A stretch of 64,000 bases of DNA from Clostridium sp. NkU-1. Lineage in GTDB: Bacteria; Bacillota_A; Clostridia; Lachnospirales; Lachnospiraceae. The stretch lies in assembly GCA_001312405.1 (NCBI GenBank), contig BBDR01000005.1, positions 194,586 through 258,585 on the forward strand, read 5' to 3'. Each line of letters opens with the position of its first letter. The first letter of the stretch is position 1. Both the position numbers and the translations under genes were made by a program. A model generated the notes under the pieces. The model did no database searches and was not told where the DNA came from. It worked only from the letters and a program-made list of their open reading frames with translations. Of the stretch, positions 40,546 to 51,787 are shown one piece after another.

Positions 40546-41520
40546 GTGATTTCCTCCGTTCCTTCTGCATTTTCCTATATTCCCGTTCCTGTTGTCTGGC
40601 CATCTTCTCCAGCTGTGCTTCGTCTTTATCTCTCATTGCAAAAACAGAATTGCAGATGCAGCGCAAATAATCACAAACATGATCATACTGGCGGCGGAAG
40701 CCCGGTTGTATAAGTAACTGCCGCTAAATGCCTGATTGTAGATAAATACGCTGGTGGTCAAGGTGGAATTGTCCGGTCCGCCAAGTAAAAACAGCTTCGG
40801 AATATCGAACATCTGTAAGCCGCCGATCAAACTGGTTACCAATGTGAACAGCAAGATGGTCTTTAAGTTAGGGAGTGTGATATGGAAAAAGGTCTGAATC
40901 CGGTTTGCCCCGTCCACCTCTGCGGATTCAAAGATTTCAGGCTGATTCCCAGTACGCCGGAAATCAGGATAATCATGGTGTAGCATACCACATCCAGAAC
41001 TGGATAAATGATACGCTTCCCCTTGCCACGGTTTTGTTGACCTGAAAATTGATTGGCTGATCCGTAATCCCTAACGTCATCAAAAGATCATTGACCGGTC
41101 CCATGGGATAGCCGATAAGGGCGTTGAACAGAATGGCGATGGTGGCTGCGGTAATAATGTTTGGCATATAAAACAATATTTTAAACAGCCCTTTTCCTTT
41201 GATGTGGTTCCGGTTATCCGTAAACCACGCCGTTAAAAGCAGGGCCAGACCAATCTGAGGGATAAAGTTGCATATCCACATTCCCAAAGTGTTCCGAAAT
41301 GACTTCTGGAACGAGGGATTTGTCAAAATATTCCTAAAATTTAAAAAAAGGGTCGTCCGCCAGAAAATGAAACTTTACCATACCCAATCCCTTGCAATCC
41401 GTGAACCCAATAACAGCCGTAAAAATAATCGGATATAAAGAAAAAAATCAGAAAAGCAAGGGTAAAGGGCAGGCAAAATATGTATCCCCATTTCGCATAT
41501 CCAGAATGCTTTCGTTTCAT
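40538..41520 (-). CDS. Sugar ABC transporter permease, MalF/GanP type (frameshifted)
   Basis: Second membrane subunit of the importer, about 326 residues. Starts MKRKHSGYAKWGYIFCLPFTLAF with GGAGG upstream; the EAA loop reads EIFESAEVDGANRIQTFFHITLPNLK. The C-terminal ~30 residues form a charged tail (AQLEKMARQQEREYRKMQK). Shifts near 41430, 41345, 40980 and 40635 split it in four pieces that align in order. Downstream of the binding-protein gene, separated by a strong hairpin (41544-41585). Confidence 0.85.
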
Positions 41521-41543
41521 ATCAGTTCCTCCATTCAACGCAG

Positions 41544-41585
41544 CCTGGCGGACAGGAAGAAACACACCCCTTCCTGTCCGCCAGG
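41544..41585 (-). promoter_or_regulatory. Hairpin between binding-protein and permease genes
   Basis: A perfect 15-bp stem (CCTGGCGGACAGGAA with its complement, 12-nt loop) 6 nt after the binding-protein stop. It has no U-run, so it probably stabilises the upstream mRNA and lowers permease expression rather than ending transcription, as in malE-malF. Confidence 0.75.
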
Positions 41586-41590
41586 ATTAT

Positions 41591-43019
41591 TTATTCAACA
41601 GTAATATCCAGATTATCTGCTACCTGCTGTTTGAAATCCTTAATCGCCTGTTCCCTGCTCTTATTCCCTGCGGTGTATTCCCGCACCTGATCTCTCCAAT
41701 ACATATTAATGGTTTCATCATACTGTGTCAGGTTCGTACCCTTTGCGTACTGGTTTGCCGGAACAAATACATCAAACATATTCTGTCCGTTTAAGAAGTC
41801 GATAGAGCCGTCAGATTTTGCCATAACCGTACCGGAAGCCACGGCATCCTTTGTTCCCGCATCATTCATGGTGCCGTTTGCCCACATATACTGCAAACCG
41901 TTTTCGGAAGAATCCAGGGTGATCCACTGGATAATGTCACCAACAGCCTTTTTAACCTCAGAGTCCTTATTTGCCAACACCCATGTGCCGCCCCAGAAAA
42001 AGCCGATCGGAGATTCGCATACCGCCCAGTCCCCAAAGGTGCCTTCGCCGATCTTTTCGCCGCCGGAATTAGGAGCCATAACATAGTTGATCAGCCATGC
42101 CGGACCAAAGAAGCCTAAAACCGGCTTTGTGCCCTGGCCCTTCATATCCGCAAACCAGGCGTCCTGCCAGTCCCTGGTATCATTGTGAAGTCCATCATCC
42201 ATCAGTTCCTTAGACAGGTCCAAAAATTCTTCCCGCTTGGGGTCAATGGTCAGCTTCCCATCCACGATCCAGCCGGTATCTGAGCTGTTTTCCACTGCGT
42301 GCCATAAGTCTCCGTCTCCGGATATGATACCGTAGCCTTTGGCCTTCAGATCCTTGGCAGCATTGAAAAATAAATCCCAGCTATTGGTTCCGGCTCCCAG
42401 CTTAGCGCCGATTTCCTTGGGATCATCGGTTCCCCAGGTATCCTTTGCAATGGAACGGCGGTAGATAAATGCGCCGCCTGTGGCCTGGTATCCTAAGGCA
42501 ACCAGTTTGTTATCAGGATTGGTTCCAATGTCCATGGTGTATTTGGCAATGTCCGCTTCCTTTACCTTTGCAGCCACGTCAATTCCCAGATCCTCATAGG
42601 GTGCTGCATATTGTCTGGCATCTCCCTGCGTGTATTTAAGGACAAATGCGGCCTCCGCGCAATATAAGTCCGGTGCATCGTTCCCGCCTGCCGCCAGTGC
42701 CTGATCCAGTGCCGGCTGGTAAGCACCATCCGTTGTGGCAATAATTGTAGGGTTGATTTCGTAGTCAAAGTCCGGATGCAATTCCTTGTATTTTTCGATC
42801 ATTTTGGGGACTTCATCGGTAAATGACCAGACATTGATCACTTTTTTGCCAGCAGGTTCCGACGTCTCTGCCTTTTCCGCAGATTCGCTCTTTGCTGCTG
42901 TTTCAGTGGATTCGTTCTTTACTCCCGTTTCCGCGGATCCGCTCTTTGCTCCACTGCACCCCGATAATACCCCCGCCAGCACACATGCACCTGCCAGCAA
43001 TATAAACCGTTTTTTTCAT
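41591..43019 (-). CDS. Sugar ABC transporter substrate-binding lipoprotein (frameshifted)
   Basis: Family 1 extracellular solute-binding protein, about 475 residues, anchored outside by a lipobox (VLSGC) after the signal MKKRFILLAGACVLAG. A Ser/Glu/Thr/Lys linker with three repeats of TAAKSES type follows, then the binding domain beginning VINVWSFTDEVPKMIEKYKE. GWIVDGKLTIDP and GFFWGGTWVLAN are typical CUT1 features. The start ATG (43019) is out of frame because of the A7 run 43010-43016; the lipobox frame is otherwise intact. Sugar not predictable. Next to the AraC regulator's target operon. Confidence 0.9.
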
Positions 43020-43353
43020 GTTTATTCCTCCTCCTTATCATAATCAGCAAAATACTTTCTGTATTGATTTGTAAATTCAGTGTATCATACAAGATGTCTT
43101 TCTGCTTTACAAATCTTGCTTTATGATGTACAGAAATTGCTTTGTGATATAACTTATTGTTTTAGTTTATGGAGGTATTTTTTTATACAATATATTTTTT
43201 TGTGTATTTATATTTATTAAACTCTATTTTTATAAATTTCTATATTTATTTTGTCCTCAAAACTCTTGTTTTTCATATTTTTATATAGCAAGAAATGCGC
43301 TGAGTTTCCACAGGTTTTAAAAATCTGGTATGAGTAAGCCGTTTTTTTAAAAC
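43020..43353. other. Upstream region of the sugar importer
   Basis: About 330 bp, very AT-rich. It should hold the importer promoter and AraC operators but I see no confident -35/-10 pair or repeated operator. No gene supported. Confidence 0.35.
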
Positions 43354-43397
43354 AAAAAAGCACTTCCTGCCAATCATATGGCGGAAAATGCTTTTTT
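43354..43397 (-). terminator. Terminator of the CBS-domain gene
   Basis: On the minus strand AAAAAAGCATTTTCCGCC pairs with GGCAGGAAGTGCTTTTTT over a stem with one bulge, followed by T-rich DNA; 3 nt after the stop codon. It can also end transcription in the other direction. Confidence 0.85.
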
Positions 43398-43400
43398 AGT

Positions 43401-43846
43401 TTATTGAATGATTGCAGCCCGGCAGTTGGCTGTCGGCTGCTGCACCTCCAGGGATTTGTTGTAGAAATAACGGATGACATCTTTGCGGGTAATGATTCCG
43501 ATAAAATTTTTCTGGTCATCCACAACCGGTACAAAATTTTGGTTTAATGCCTTATCAATCAGATCTTCCATATTGGAATCCGCGTACACCGGACGGTTAT
43601 CCGACCTTCTGTCAAGGGCAGCTACCGTTACCTGTTCCGCTTCTTTTAAGCTGAGATTGAATTTGTTCTTGATTCCCCAAAGCATATCCCTTCGGTGATT
43701 GTCCCTACATATTTACCCCGTCTGTTTATAACGGGTACTGCGGAGTATTTGTGATACTCCATCTTCTCAAGCGCCTGACGCAGAGTTTCATCCTCAAAAA
43801 TATAAGCCACCTCATTCTTAGGTGTTAAAAAAAACAGTATGTTCAT
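43401..43846 (-). CDS. CBS-domain pair protein (frameshifted)
   Basis: About 148 residues: two CBS modules in tandem. The first reads TLRQALEKMEYHKYSAVPVINRRGKYVGTITEG, the second NMEDLIDKALNQNFVPVVDDQKNFIGIITRKDV. CBS pairs bind adenine nucleotides such as AMP, ATP or c-di-AMP and sense energy state; a free-standing pair is a regulatory adaptor. A shift around 43680 lies between the modules. The ATG at 43846 has GGGGAG upstream. A hairpin (43926-43954) lies between it and spoIIQ. Confidence 0.85.
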
Positions 43847-43925
43847 AGCCACACTCCCCGTTGATTCTTTGCAGGTACCAAACCAAGGTCAAGTGAACCT
43901 GACTTTAGCGGCTGCCTACAGGGCC

Positions 43926-43954
43926 AAATACTCCACAGTAACTGTGGGGTATTT
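43926..43954. terminator. Terminator-like hairpin between spoIIQ and the CBS gene
   Basis: AAATACTCCACAG (43926-43938) pairs with CTGTGGGGTATTT (43942-43954), one T-G pair, 3-nt loop. Only a short T-run follows on either strand. Confidence 0.5.
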
Positions 43955-44049
43955 GACTGATCGGTTATAGTATAGCAGATGACTCTTAATCACATATGAA
44001 CATTTTATTATTTTTTTATAACTTTTTCCTGAGATTTCCTATTTCTGGA

Positions 44050-44807
44050 TTACTGCATATGATCCAACGGATCAATGGCCTTATCATCATGAGTTAATTC
44101 AAAGTATACGTTGGCGCCTTCCACGGAATAATACTTGGTAGGCTCCTGTACGTAGCCTAAGACCTGCCCTTCTTTGATATATTCATTTTCTACAACCTGT
44201 AATTCTTTTAACTGGCCGCAGATGGCAGTATAATTGTTGCCTAAGTTTAAGACAACATAGCTTCCAATTTCTTCATTGGAGCCGACTTCCTGCACCTTTG
44301 CATTGGCAGGGGCTACAACCGGAGTGCTTACATCTCCCTGGATCACAAGCCCTGGATTGCATTTATACTGATCCAGAGTTGGAAAATAAATCGTGTTATC
44401 CATGCTGTAGTCTAAAATCACATTTCCGCGGATTGGCCAGGTCATTCTGGTAGCATCACCAAAATTAAGTACCAGAGACTTTGCCGCATTTTTGTCTGTT
44501 CCGGCTTTTACTGCCGGTGCTTGTGTTTCCTGTTCTGCAGTAGCTTTATTGGAATCAGCCACCTGCATTTCCTCTTCCGCTGTTGCATTGGAGTCTCCTG
44601 CAACTGCCACTTGTGTTTCCTGGGGGACTGATTCTTCAACAATCATATTGCTCTGATCCGGCACTTGCAGATAAGGCTTTCTCCTCCACCATTTCCTCTT
44701 TGAACGGTAATGACTCCTGCTGCAGCTACTATAGTCAGCAGGCCTAGAACCAACAGGACAAGGAATACTTTATCCTTGAACAATTGACTTATTTTTTCCT
44801 TCACGTT
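44050..44807 (-). CDS. spoIIQ: SpoIIQ-like M23 (LytM) protein (frameshifted)
   Basis: Forespore membrane protein that, with SpoIIIAH, links the two cells during engulfment. About 252 residues: a cytoplasmic start (VKEKISQLFKDKVF), one membrane helix (LVLLVLGLLTIVAAAGVITV), a Glu/Thr/Ala-rich linker, then a LytM domain (VVAPANAKVQEVGSNEEIGSYVVL). The zinc ligands look lost: the H of the GxxHxGxD site is NPGLVIQG, and HxH reads VYFELTH, so it is probably non-catalytic like many SpoIIQ homologues. One shift near 44668 separates the membrane helix. GTG start with GAGGTGAT. Directly downstream of spoIID. Confidence 0.85.
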
Positions 44808-44844
44808 TATCACCTCGATAATATTCTTACCAAGAGTGAAAGAG

Positions 44845-45765
44845 TTATTCAGAAATTAAAACAATATTTTTATAAAAATAGGGAAGAATTTGTTCTGCCG
44901 TCCACCCTTCTTCTGCTTTGCACCTGGCACCATACTGGCTCATGCCATATCCGTGCCCGATTCCCTGGCAGACCACCCGGATTCCGCCTTCATATTCTTC
45001 AAAACTATAGGCCGAGGTAGGAAGTCCCAGGACACGCTGGATTTCCTCTCCAGTATAAACTCTGGTGCCAATCTGGATCTGCCCCACATATCCTTCCTCA
45101 TCCCGGAAAACGATCTGAATGCTTCCCGGAATCTGATCTGCCTTTACCGGCACGTCGCCGGAGATCTGATTGATTTTTTCCGCGAAATCTTCTTTTTTAT
45201 ATGTAATCATAGTGAGAAAACCTTCGGCTTCCACATCCTTAGGGCTTGCAGCTTCCTGCAAATATGGATGATTTTCATCTCCTGCCCTGGTCTTTCCGGT
45301 GCTGGCCCGGTGAAACAGGGGATCGATCAGTTTTCCGTCATACATCATTACTGTTTTTGCAGTAGACCGGACCGCATTCTCCACTGCCTGGTAGCTGGCT
45401 ACAAAGGATTCGCTCCCCCACAGCTTTTCCATCTGCTGTTCTTCCAGATATTCCATGTGAAGCTCCGATTCCTTCACTTCATTCTGACCGTTCATTTTTC
45501 CATAGATGTATGTCCGGGCAATGATCGCCTGGGATCTGAGAGCCTCTCTGCCGTAATCAGCCGGCATCTGCTTTGCCACCACACCGGGAAGATATTCTTC
45601 TACATCCATATAGGATTCTCCGTTTTTCCTGTCCAGAATGATCTTCTTTCCGCTGGTGATAATGGGGATCTCCTTCTTCTCCTCAATCTTCCCCGTCCAT
45701 GCCAGAGTGATTATATATGGAAACAACAGCGCAAAGATACACGCCATAACCATTTTTTTTATCAT
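44845..45765 (-). CDS. spoIID: Stage II sporulation protein D
   Basis: Membrane-anchored lytic transglycosylase required for engulfment, 306 residues. It has an N-terminal membrane helix (MVMACIFALLFPYIITLAW), then the SpoIID core: MDVEEYLPGVVAKQMPADY with the catalytic Glu, ALRSQAIIARTYI, DPLFHRASTGKT and GIGHGYGMSQYGA. The start at 45765 is chosen because the upstream in-frame codon at 45840 lies inside the terminator of glgP. Intact. Operon with spoIIQ downstream. Confidence 0.9.
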   Translation of the reverse strand: MIKKMVMACIFALLFPYIITLAWTGKIEEKKEIPIITSGKKIILDRKNGESYMDVEEYLPGVVAKQMPADYGREALRSQAIIARTYIYGKMNGQNEVKESELHMEYLEEQQMEKLWGSESFVASYQAVENAVRSTAKTVMMYDGKLIDPLFHRASTGKTRAGDENHPYLQEAASPKDVEAEGFLTMITYKKEDFAEKINQISGDVPVKADQIPGSIQIVFRDEEGYVGQIQIGTRVYTGEEIQRVLGLPTSAYSFEEYEGGIRVVCQGIGHGYGMSQYGARCKAEEGWTAEQILPYFYKNIVLISE

Positions 45766-45819
45766 ACCCAATCGCCGTCCTTTCTGCTTCCATGACCGGA
45801 ACCCTTGTTCAATATATGC

Positions 45820-45858
45820 AAAAAAACGCCCCGGAATCACTTCCGGGACGTTTTTGCA
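45820..45858 (-). terminator. Terminator of glgP
   Basis: On the minus strand ACGTCCCGGAA pairs with TTCCGGGGCGT, loop GTGA, followed by TTTTTTT. Just after the glgP stop, and it excludes an earlier start of spoIID. Confidence 0.9.
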
Positions 45859-45861
45859 ATC

Positions 45862-48324
45862 TTATACTTCTTCCAGCTCCACCTTTACCTTCTCTAAATG
45901 CCAGATGTCCTTTACATATTCTTCAATGGTCCGGTCTGAGGTAAACTTGCCGCTGCATGCCACATTTAAGATAGCAGCCTTGGCCCACCAGCCTTCATTC
46001 CGGTAGGCCTGATCGATTCGGCGCTGGGCCTCTGCATAGGATGGGAAATCCTTTAAAATAAAGTACGTATCCGCACGGTCACTGCTCTGGGTATTTAATA
46101 AGGAGTTATAAATATCGCGGAACAATTCCGGGTTCTGGGGAGAATAGTAGCCGTTGATCAGCTGCATCAGCACTCTGCGGATCTCATAGTTGTTGTTGAA
46201 AATCTCCATGGGATTGTATCCGCCCTCATTTTCGTAACGGATCACCTCATCAGAGGACATGCCAAAGATAAATGCATTCTCCGCTCCCACTTCCTCTACG
46301 ATTTCCACATTGGCTCCATCCATGGTTCCAAGGGTCAGGGCGCCGTTTAACATGAATTTCATATTTCCGGTACCAGAGGCCTCCTTGCTTGCCGTGGATA
46401 TCTGCTCGCTCACATCTGCCGCAGCAAAGATGATTTCCGCATTGGATACCTTATAATCCTCAATGAAGACCACCTTAAGCTTGCCACCGATGCTTCTGTC
46501 GTTGTTAATGACATCGGCCACCGCATTGATCAGCTTAATGGTCAACTTTGCACGCTTATAGCCTGCCGCCGCCTTTGCACCGAACAAAAAGGTTCTGGGA
46601 ACCATATCAAGGTTTGGGTTATCCTTTAGCTGATTGTACAAATACATGACGTGTAGGATGTTCATAAGCTGCCTCTTATATTCATGGAGGCGTTTTACCT
46701 GCACATCAAACATGGATCTGGGATCCACATCAATGCCGTTATGTTCTTTTATATATTTTGCCAGGCGCACCTTGTTCTGGTATTTGATGTCCATAAATTC
46801 CTGCTGACACCTGGGATCTTCGGCATAAATTGCCAGACGGTGTATGTGAGGCAGATCGGTGATCCAGTCGTTTCCGATCTTTTTTGTGACCCATTCGGAC
46901 AAAAGAGGATTTCCATGAAGAAGGAACCTCCTCTGAGTGATGCCGTTGGTCTTGTTATTGAATTTTTCCGGCATCATCTGGTAGAAGTCTTTCAGCTCCT
47001 GATTCTTTAAAATCTCTGTATGGAGCCTGGCAACACCGTTTACTGAGAAGCCTCCCACAATGGCCAGATTAGCCATGCGGACCTGACCGTCATAAACGAT
47101 GGACATTTTCCGAAGCTTTTCCTGGTTGCCGGGATAGGTCTCCATAATCTTTTGCTGAAATCTTCGGTTGATTTCTTCCACGATCTGATAGATTCTTGGA
47201 AGCAGCCTGGAAAACAGCTCAATCGGCCATTTTTCCAGGGCTTCCGACATAATGGTATGGTTTGTATAGGCGCAGGTCTTTGTGGTGATCTCCCATGCTT
47301 CATCCCAGCTTAAGCTGTAATCATCAAGCAGGATTCTCATAAGCTCCGGAACTGCCACAGTGGGATGGGTATCATTTAACTGGAAAATCGTCTTCTCGAA
47401 AAACTTATGTATGTCTTTATGCTTTTCCATGTATTTCTTAACCGCTCTCTGTACACTGGCGGAAATGAAGAAATACTGCTGTTTCAGGCGGAGTTCCTTA
47501 CCTGCATAATGATTGTCGTTGGGATAAAGGACCTCGACGATGGTTTTAGCCAGGTTTTCCTGTTCCACGGCCTTCTGGTAGTCGCCCCTGTCAAAGGAGT
47601 CCAGGCTGAAGGTGTTAATGGCCTGGGCATCCCAGATCCTTAAGGTATTGACCACATTGTTTCCGTATCCCACAATGGGCATATCATAGGGAACAGCCAG
47701 GACAGACTGGTATCCCTCCTGGACAAAGCGTTCCCTGCCGTTTTCCCGTATGGTATTTACATAACCGCCGAATTTAACCTCAGTGGCATATTCCGCGCGG
47801 CGAAGCTCAAATGGATAACCGTTCTTCAGCCAGTCATCAGGTACTTCTACCTGATATCCGCCTTCTATTTTCTGTTTGAACATGCCGTAGCGGTATCGGA
47901 TGCCGCAGCCATAGGCAGGATAGCCAAGGGTTGCCAGGGAATCCAGGAAGCAGGCCGCAAGACGGCCAAGCCCCCCGTTTCCAAGAGCAGGGTCCGGCTC
48001 CTGGTCCTCGATCGTGTTTAAGTCAAAGCCCAGTTCTTCAAGAACTTCCTTTACCTCCGGCTGGGCCATAATGCTTATGATGTTATTGCCCAGAGCGCGG
48101 CCCATCAGGAATTCCATTGACAGATAATACAGGGTCTTTACATCCTGCTCTTCGTACTCCTTATGGGTTGCGATCCATTCGTCTATGATAACATCCTTTA
48201 CCGCATAGGCAACTGCCTGGTACATCTGCTCCGGAGTAGCCTCATCAACTGTCTTACGAAACACATTCTTCATATTAAACAGAACACTTTTCTTAAAGAT
48301 CTCCTTATCAAATCCCATACTCAT
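45862..48324 (-). CDS. glgP: Glycogen/maltodextrin phosphorylase
   Basis: Intact, 820 residues, the standard length. Cleaves alpha-1,4-glucan with phosphate to give glucose 1-phosphate. Landmarks: EPDPALGNGGLGRLAACFLDS near residue 110, the central QLNDTHPTVAVPELMRIL, the PLP-binding segment SGTGNMKFMLNGALTLGT with the Schiff-base Lys, and GMSSDEVIRYENEGG. AGGAGG lies 9 nt before the ATG. A terminator follows; it is a single-gene unit between ileS and spoIID. One of the few long genes here without a frameshift. Confidence 0.95.
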   Translation of the reverse strand: MSMGFDKEIFKKSVLFNMKNVFRKTVDEATPEQMYQAVAYAVKDVIIDEWIATHKEYEEQDVKTLYYLSMEFLMGRALGNNIISIMAQPEVKEVLEELGFDLNTIEDQEPDPALGNGGLGRLAACFLDSLATLGYPAYGCGIRYRYGMFKQKIEGGYQVEVPDDWLKNGYPFELRRAEYATEVKFGGYVNTIRENGRERFVQEGYQSVLAVPYDMPIVGYGNNVVNTLRIWDAQAINTFSLDSFDRGDYQKAVEQENLAKTIVEVLYPNDNHYAGKELRLKQQYFFISASVQRAVKKYMEKHKDIHKFFEKTIFQLNDTHPTVAVPELMRILLDDYSLSWDEAWEITTKTCAYTNHTIMSEALEKWPIELFSRLLPRIYQIVEEINRRFQQKIMETYPGNQEKLRKMSIVYDGQVRMANLAIVGGFSVNGVARLHTEILKNQELKDFYQMMPEKFNNKTNGITQRRFLLHGNPLLSEWVTKKIGNDWITDLPHIHRLAIYAEDPRCQQEFMDIKYQNKVRLAKYIKEHNGIDVDPRSMFDVQVKRLHEYKRQLMNILHVMYLYNQLKDNPNLDMVPRTFLFGAKAAAGYKRAKLTIKLINAVADVINNDRSIGGKLKVVFIEDYKVSNAEIIFAAADVSEQISTASKEASGTGNMKFMLNGALTLGTMDGANVEIVEEVGAENAFIFGMSSDEVIRYENEGGYNPMEIFNNNYEIRRVLMQLINGYYSPQNPELFRDIYNSLLNTQSSDRADTYFILKDFPSYAEAQRRIDQAYRNEGWWAKAAILNVACSGKFTSDRTIEEYVKDIWHLEKVKVELEEV

Positions 48325-48345
48325 TCTACAAGGCCTCCTAACCGT

Positions 48346-51300
48346 TTACTGAAACTTCTCCACACCAAGAGTTACATTTTCACCGTTAATGTTCCATTCT
48401 TTTATATAACCAGCCAGTGTTTCAAGGCTGATATTTTCTGCAAGTACCTCGCTCTTTACTTCTTCTTCATGGCTCTTTAAGATACCGGCTATTTTTTTCA
48501 TTGCCCTTGCTGTATACCAGGATGTGATCCGTCACTTCAAAACCGGCTTCCTTACGCATGGTCTGGATCTTGCTGATCAGCTCGCGCACAAATCCCTCCG
48601 CCAAAAGCTCTGGCGTTAAATTAGTGTCCAGGACAACCGTGATGGTGTTGTCACCCTCGGATACGTAACCCTCTGTCTGAGCAGTATCAATAAGAAGGTC
48701 TTCCTTGGTAAGCACAACCTCTGTTCCGTCAAACGTAAAGGTGAGGGCGCCTGCTTCATTCAAGGTGTCCATGGCCTCATTGCCATTGACTTCTAAAAGG
48801 GCCTTTTTGATGGCTCCCAGCTGCTTGCCGTATTTGGGTCCAACGGTTTTTAACTGGGGTTTAAAGCTGTAGGATGTGAAATCCCTTACATCATCAGTAA
48901 ATACCACCTTTTTTTACGTTCAGCTCCTCTTCAATGATTTCCTGATAGAATACAGGAAGGACATGAGGTGCTTTCACGAACATCTGGCCAATAGGCTGGC
49001 GGTTCTTTAAATTGGCTGTATTTCTGGCAGACCGGCCCATGACTACGATTTTTAATACTTCATCCATGTCAGTTTCCAGCTGCTTATCGATATAGGCTTT
49101 ATTGGCCACAGGATAATCGCACAAATGGATGCTCTCCGGTGCAGTCTTATCCACGCTGCAGACCATGTTCTGATAAATCTCTTCGGTCATGAACGGGATG
49201 AGGGGAGCCGCTGTCTTGCTTACAGTAACAAGAGCTGTATAAAGAGTCATATAAGCGTTGATCTTATCCTGCTCCATTCCCTTTGCCCAGAAGCGCTCTC
49301 TGCTCCGGCGTACATACCAGTTGCTCATATCGTCAACAAAATCCTGAAGTGCTCTTGCAGCTTCCGGAATCTGATAGCCGGAAAGGAAAGCATCTACATC
49401 CCCCACCAAAGTGTTAAGCTTGGAGAGAAGCCATTTATCCATAACAGGAAGCTTATCGTATTCCAGACTGTATTTTGTGGGGTCAAATTCATCAATATTC
49501 GCATAAAGCACAAAGAATGCATAGGTATTCCAAAGAGTACCCATAAATTTGCGCTGTCCTTCCATAACCGCTTTCCCATGGAAACGGTTAGGCAGCCATG
49601 GAGCGCTGTTCACATAAAAATACCAGCGGATTGCATCTGCCCCGTAGGTTTCCAGAGCATCAAAGGGGTCTACCGCATTTCCCTTGGACTTGCTCATCTT
49701 CTGGCCGTTCTCATCCTGGACATGTCCCAGAACGATTACATTTTTATATGGCGCCTTGTTGAAAATCAGAGTGGAGATGGCAAGGAGTGAGTAGAACCAG
49801 CCTCTTGTCTGATCCACGGCCTCGGAAATAAAGTCAGCCGGGAACTGTTTCTCAAACAGCTCTTTGTTTTCAAAAGGATAGTGATGCTGTGCAAAGGGCA
49901 TGGAACCGGAATCAAACCAGCAGTCAATTACTTCCGGCACTCTCTTCATCTGTTTTCCGCACTTTGGACAGGTGATGGTCACTTCGTCGATGTAAGGGCG
50001 GTGAAGCTCAATGTCCTCAGGACAATCAGGGGACATTGCCTTTAATTCTTCAATGCTTCCGATGGAATGCTGATGTCCGCACTCACATTCCCAAACATTA
50101 AGAGGAGTACCCCAATAACGGTTTCTGCTGATTCCCCAGTCCTGAACATTTTCCAGCCAGTCGCCGAAACGTCCTTTTCCGATGTTTTCCGGAATCCAGT
50201 TGATCGTATTGTTGTTGCGGATTAAGTCTTCCTTTACATCCGTCATCTTAATGAACCAGGATTCTCTTGCATAATAGATCAACGGGGTATCGCATCTCCA
50301 GCAGTGTGGATAGCTGTGCTCGAATACAGGCGCGGAGAATAAAAGTCCTCTCTCTTCCAGGTCCTTTAATATCATTGGATCCGCTTTCTTACAGAAGGTG
50401 CCTGCCCATTTGGTTTCCTCTGTCATCTCACCGGCTGCATTGACCAGCTGCACAAAGGGAAGATCGTATTTTCTGCCCACCTTGGAGTCATCCTCACCAA
50501 AGGCCGGAGCGATATGAACCACACCGGTACCGTCTGTCAGAGTGACATAAGTATCACAGGTTACATAAAATGCTTTTTTATTTGGTTTTACAAAATCAAA
50601 TAACGGCTCGTATTCCTTATATTCCAGATCTTTTCCGGTGTACCTTTCTAATACCGTGTACTCCTCTTCCAGGACCTTTTCACACAGGGCCTCTGCCATA
50701 TAATAGGTATAGTTTCCTGTCCGGACCTTTACATAGGTCTCATTCGGATTCACGCATAAGCCTACGTTGGATGGAAGGGTCCACGGGGTTGTGGTCCACG
50801 CCAGAATATAGGCATCTTCTCCCTTTACCTTAAAGCGGACAATGGCAGAGCGTTCCTTTACATCCTTATATCCCTGGGCTACCTCATGGCTGGATAAGGG
50901 AGTCCCGCACCGCGGACAGTAGGGGACGATCTTAAAGCCCTTGTACAAAAGGCCCTTTTCCCAGATCTGCTTTAACGCCCACCATTCGGATTCAATAAAA
51001 TTATTCTCATACGTTACATAAGGATCATCCATATCGGCCCAAAAGCCTACGGTCTTGGAGAAGTCCTCCCACATGCCCTTATATTTCCAAACGCTTTCCT
51101 TGCAATACTTGATAAATGCTCCAGGCCGTATTCCTCGATCTGTTCCTTGCCGTCAAGGCCCAGCATCTTTTCCACTTCCAGCTCAACCGGAAGTCCGTGG
51201 GTATCCCATCCAGCCTTACGGGGAACGTCATACCCTTTCATGGTCCGGTATCTTGGAATCATATCCTTAATAACTCTGGTCAATACATGACCGATGTGAG

Positions 51301-51460
51301 GTTTCCCATTGGCAGTGGGAGGACCGTCATAGAAGGTATATGTCTCCCCTTCCTTACGGTTTTCCATGCTCTTCTCAAAAATCTCATGGCCTTCCCAGAA
51401 CTTTTCTACCTCTTTTTCTCGTGCTACAAAATTCAAGTCTGTAGGAACTTTCTTGTACAT
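48346..51460 (-). CDS. ileS: Isoleucyl-tRNA synthetase (frameshifted)
   Basis: Charges tRNA-Ile, about 1037 residues. Class I signatures: HIGH in [13 protein letters not shown] near residue 50 and KMSKS in [20 protein letters not shown] and CPKCGKQM are Cys-rich features, and [16 protein letters not shown] is conserved in the editing/connective region. Shifts near 51062, T8 at 48904 and A6 near 48497 interrupt it; the last hides the final ~45 residues ([20 protein letters not shown]). GGAGGT lies 9 nt before the ATG. Under control of the T-box at 51485. Confidence 0.95.
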
Positions 51461-51484
51461 CTTTTGCGACCTCCATTTCTCCAT

Positions 51485-51718
51485 ATATAAAAAAAGCCCC
51501 CATCCCGTAATCAGGACGAAAGCCTCACTATATCTCCGTTGTACCACCTATTACCGCATACCAGCATATGCTTTCCCTTAACGCAGAAAATACGTCCTGA
51601 CCTACTGCCAATGCTTTCAGCCGGAAACTCCGGAGTGATATTCGAACCCACGCTACTTTCGCCAGGCTTCCACCCTCCCCGGCTCTCTTTGGATTTCCCA
51701 TGGTTCTACTGTCTCCAT
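51485..51718 (-). promoter_or_regulatory. T-box riboswitch (Ile)
   Basis: Minus-strand leader of ileS. It contains the stem I AGAGAG box, a specifier region reading GAATATCAC (ATC isoleucine codon), the T-box sequence AGGTGGTACAACGG (consensus GGTGGTACCGCG), and a terminator with GCCCCCATCCC...GGACGAAAGC paired and T7 ending before the ribosome site. Uncharged tRNA-Ile would favour the antiterminator and raise ileS expression. Confidence 0.9.
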
Positions 51719-51787
51719 CAAAGTTTTTCTTCCTATTATGATGTGGTTATACTAATATTACTGTATTTTTTTAATTATAGGGATTAA

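Noticed and set aside
44890..45795. 301-residue plus-strand frame opposite spoIID
   Set aside because: Shadow of spoIID, which has all family motifs on the minus strand.
45766..45840. Upstream start for spoIID
   Set aside because: That codon lies inside the terminator hairpin of glgP.
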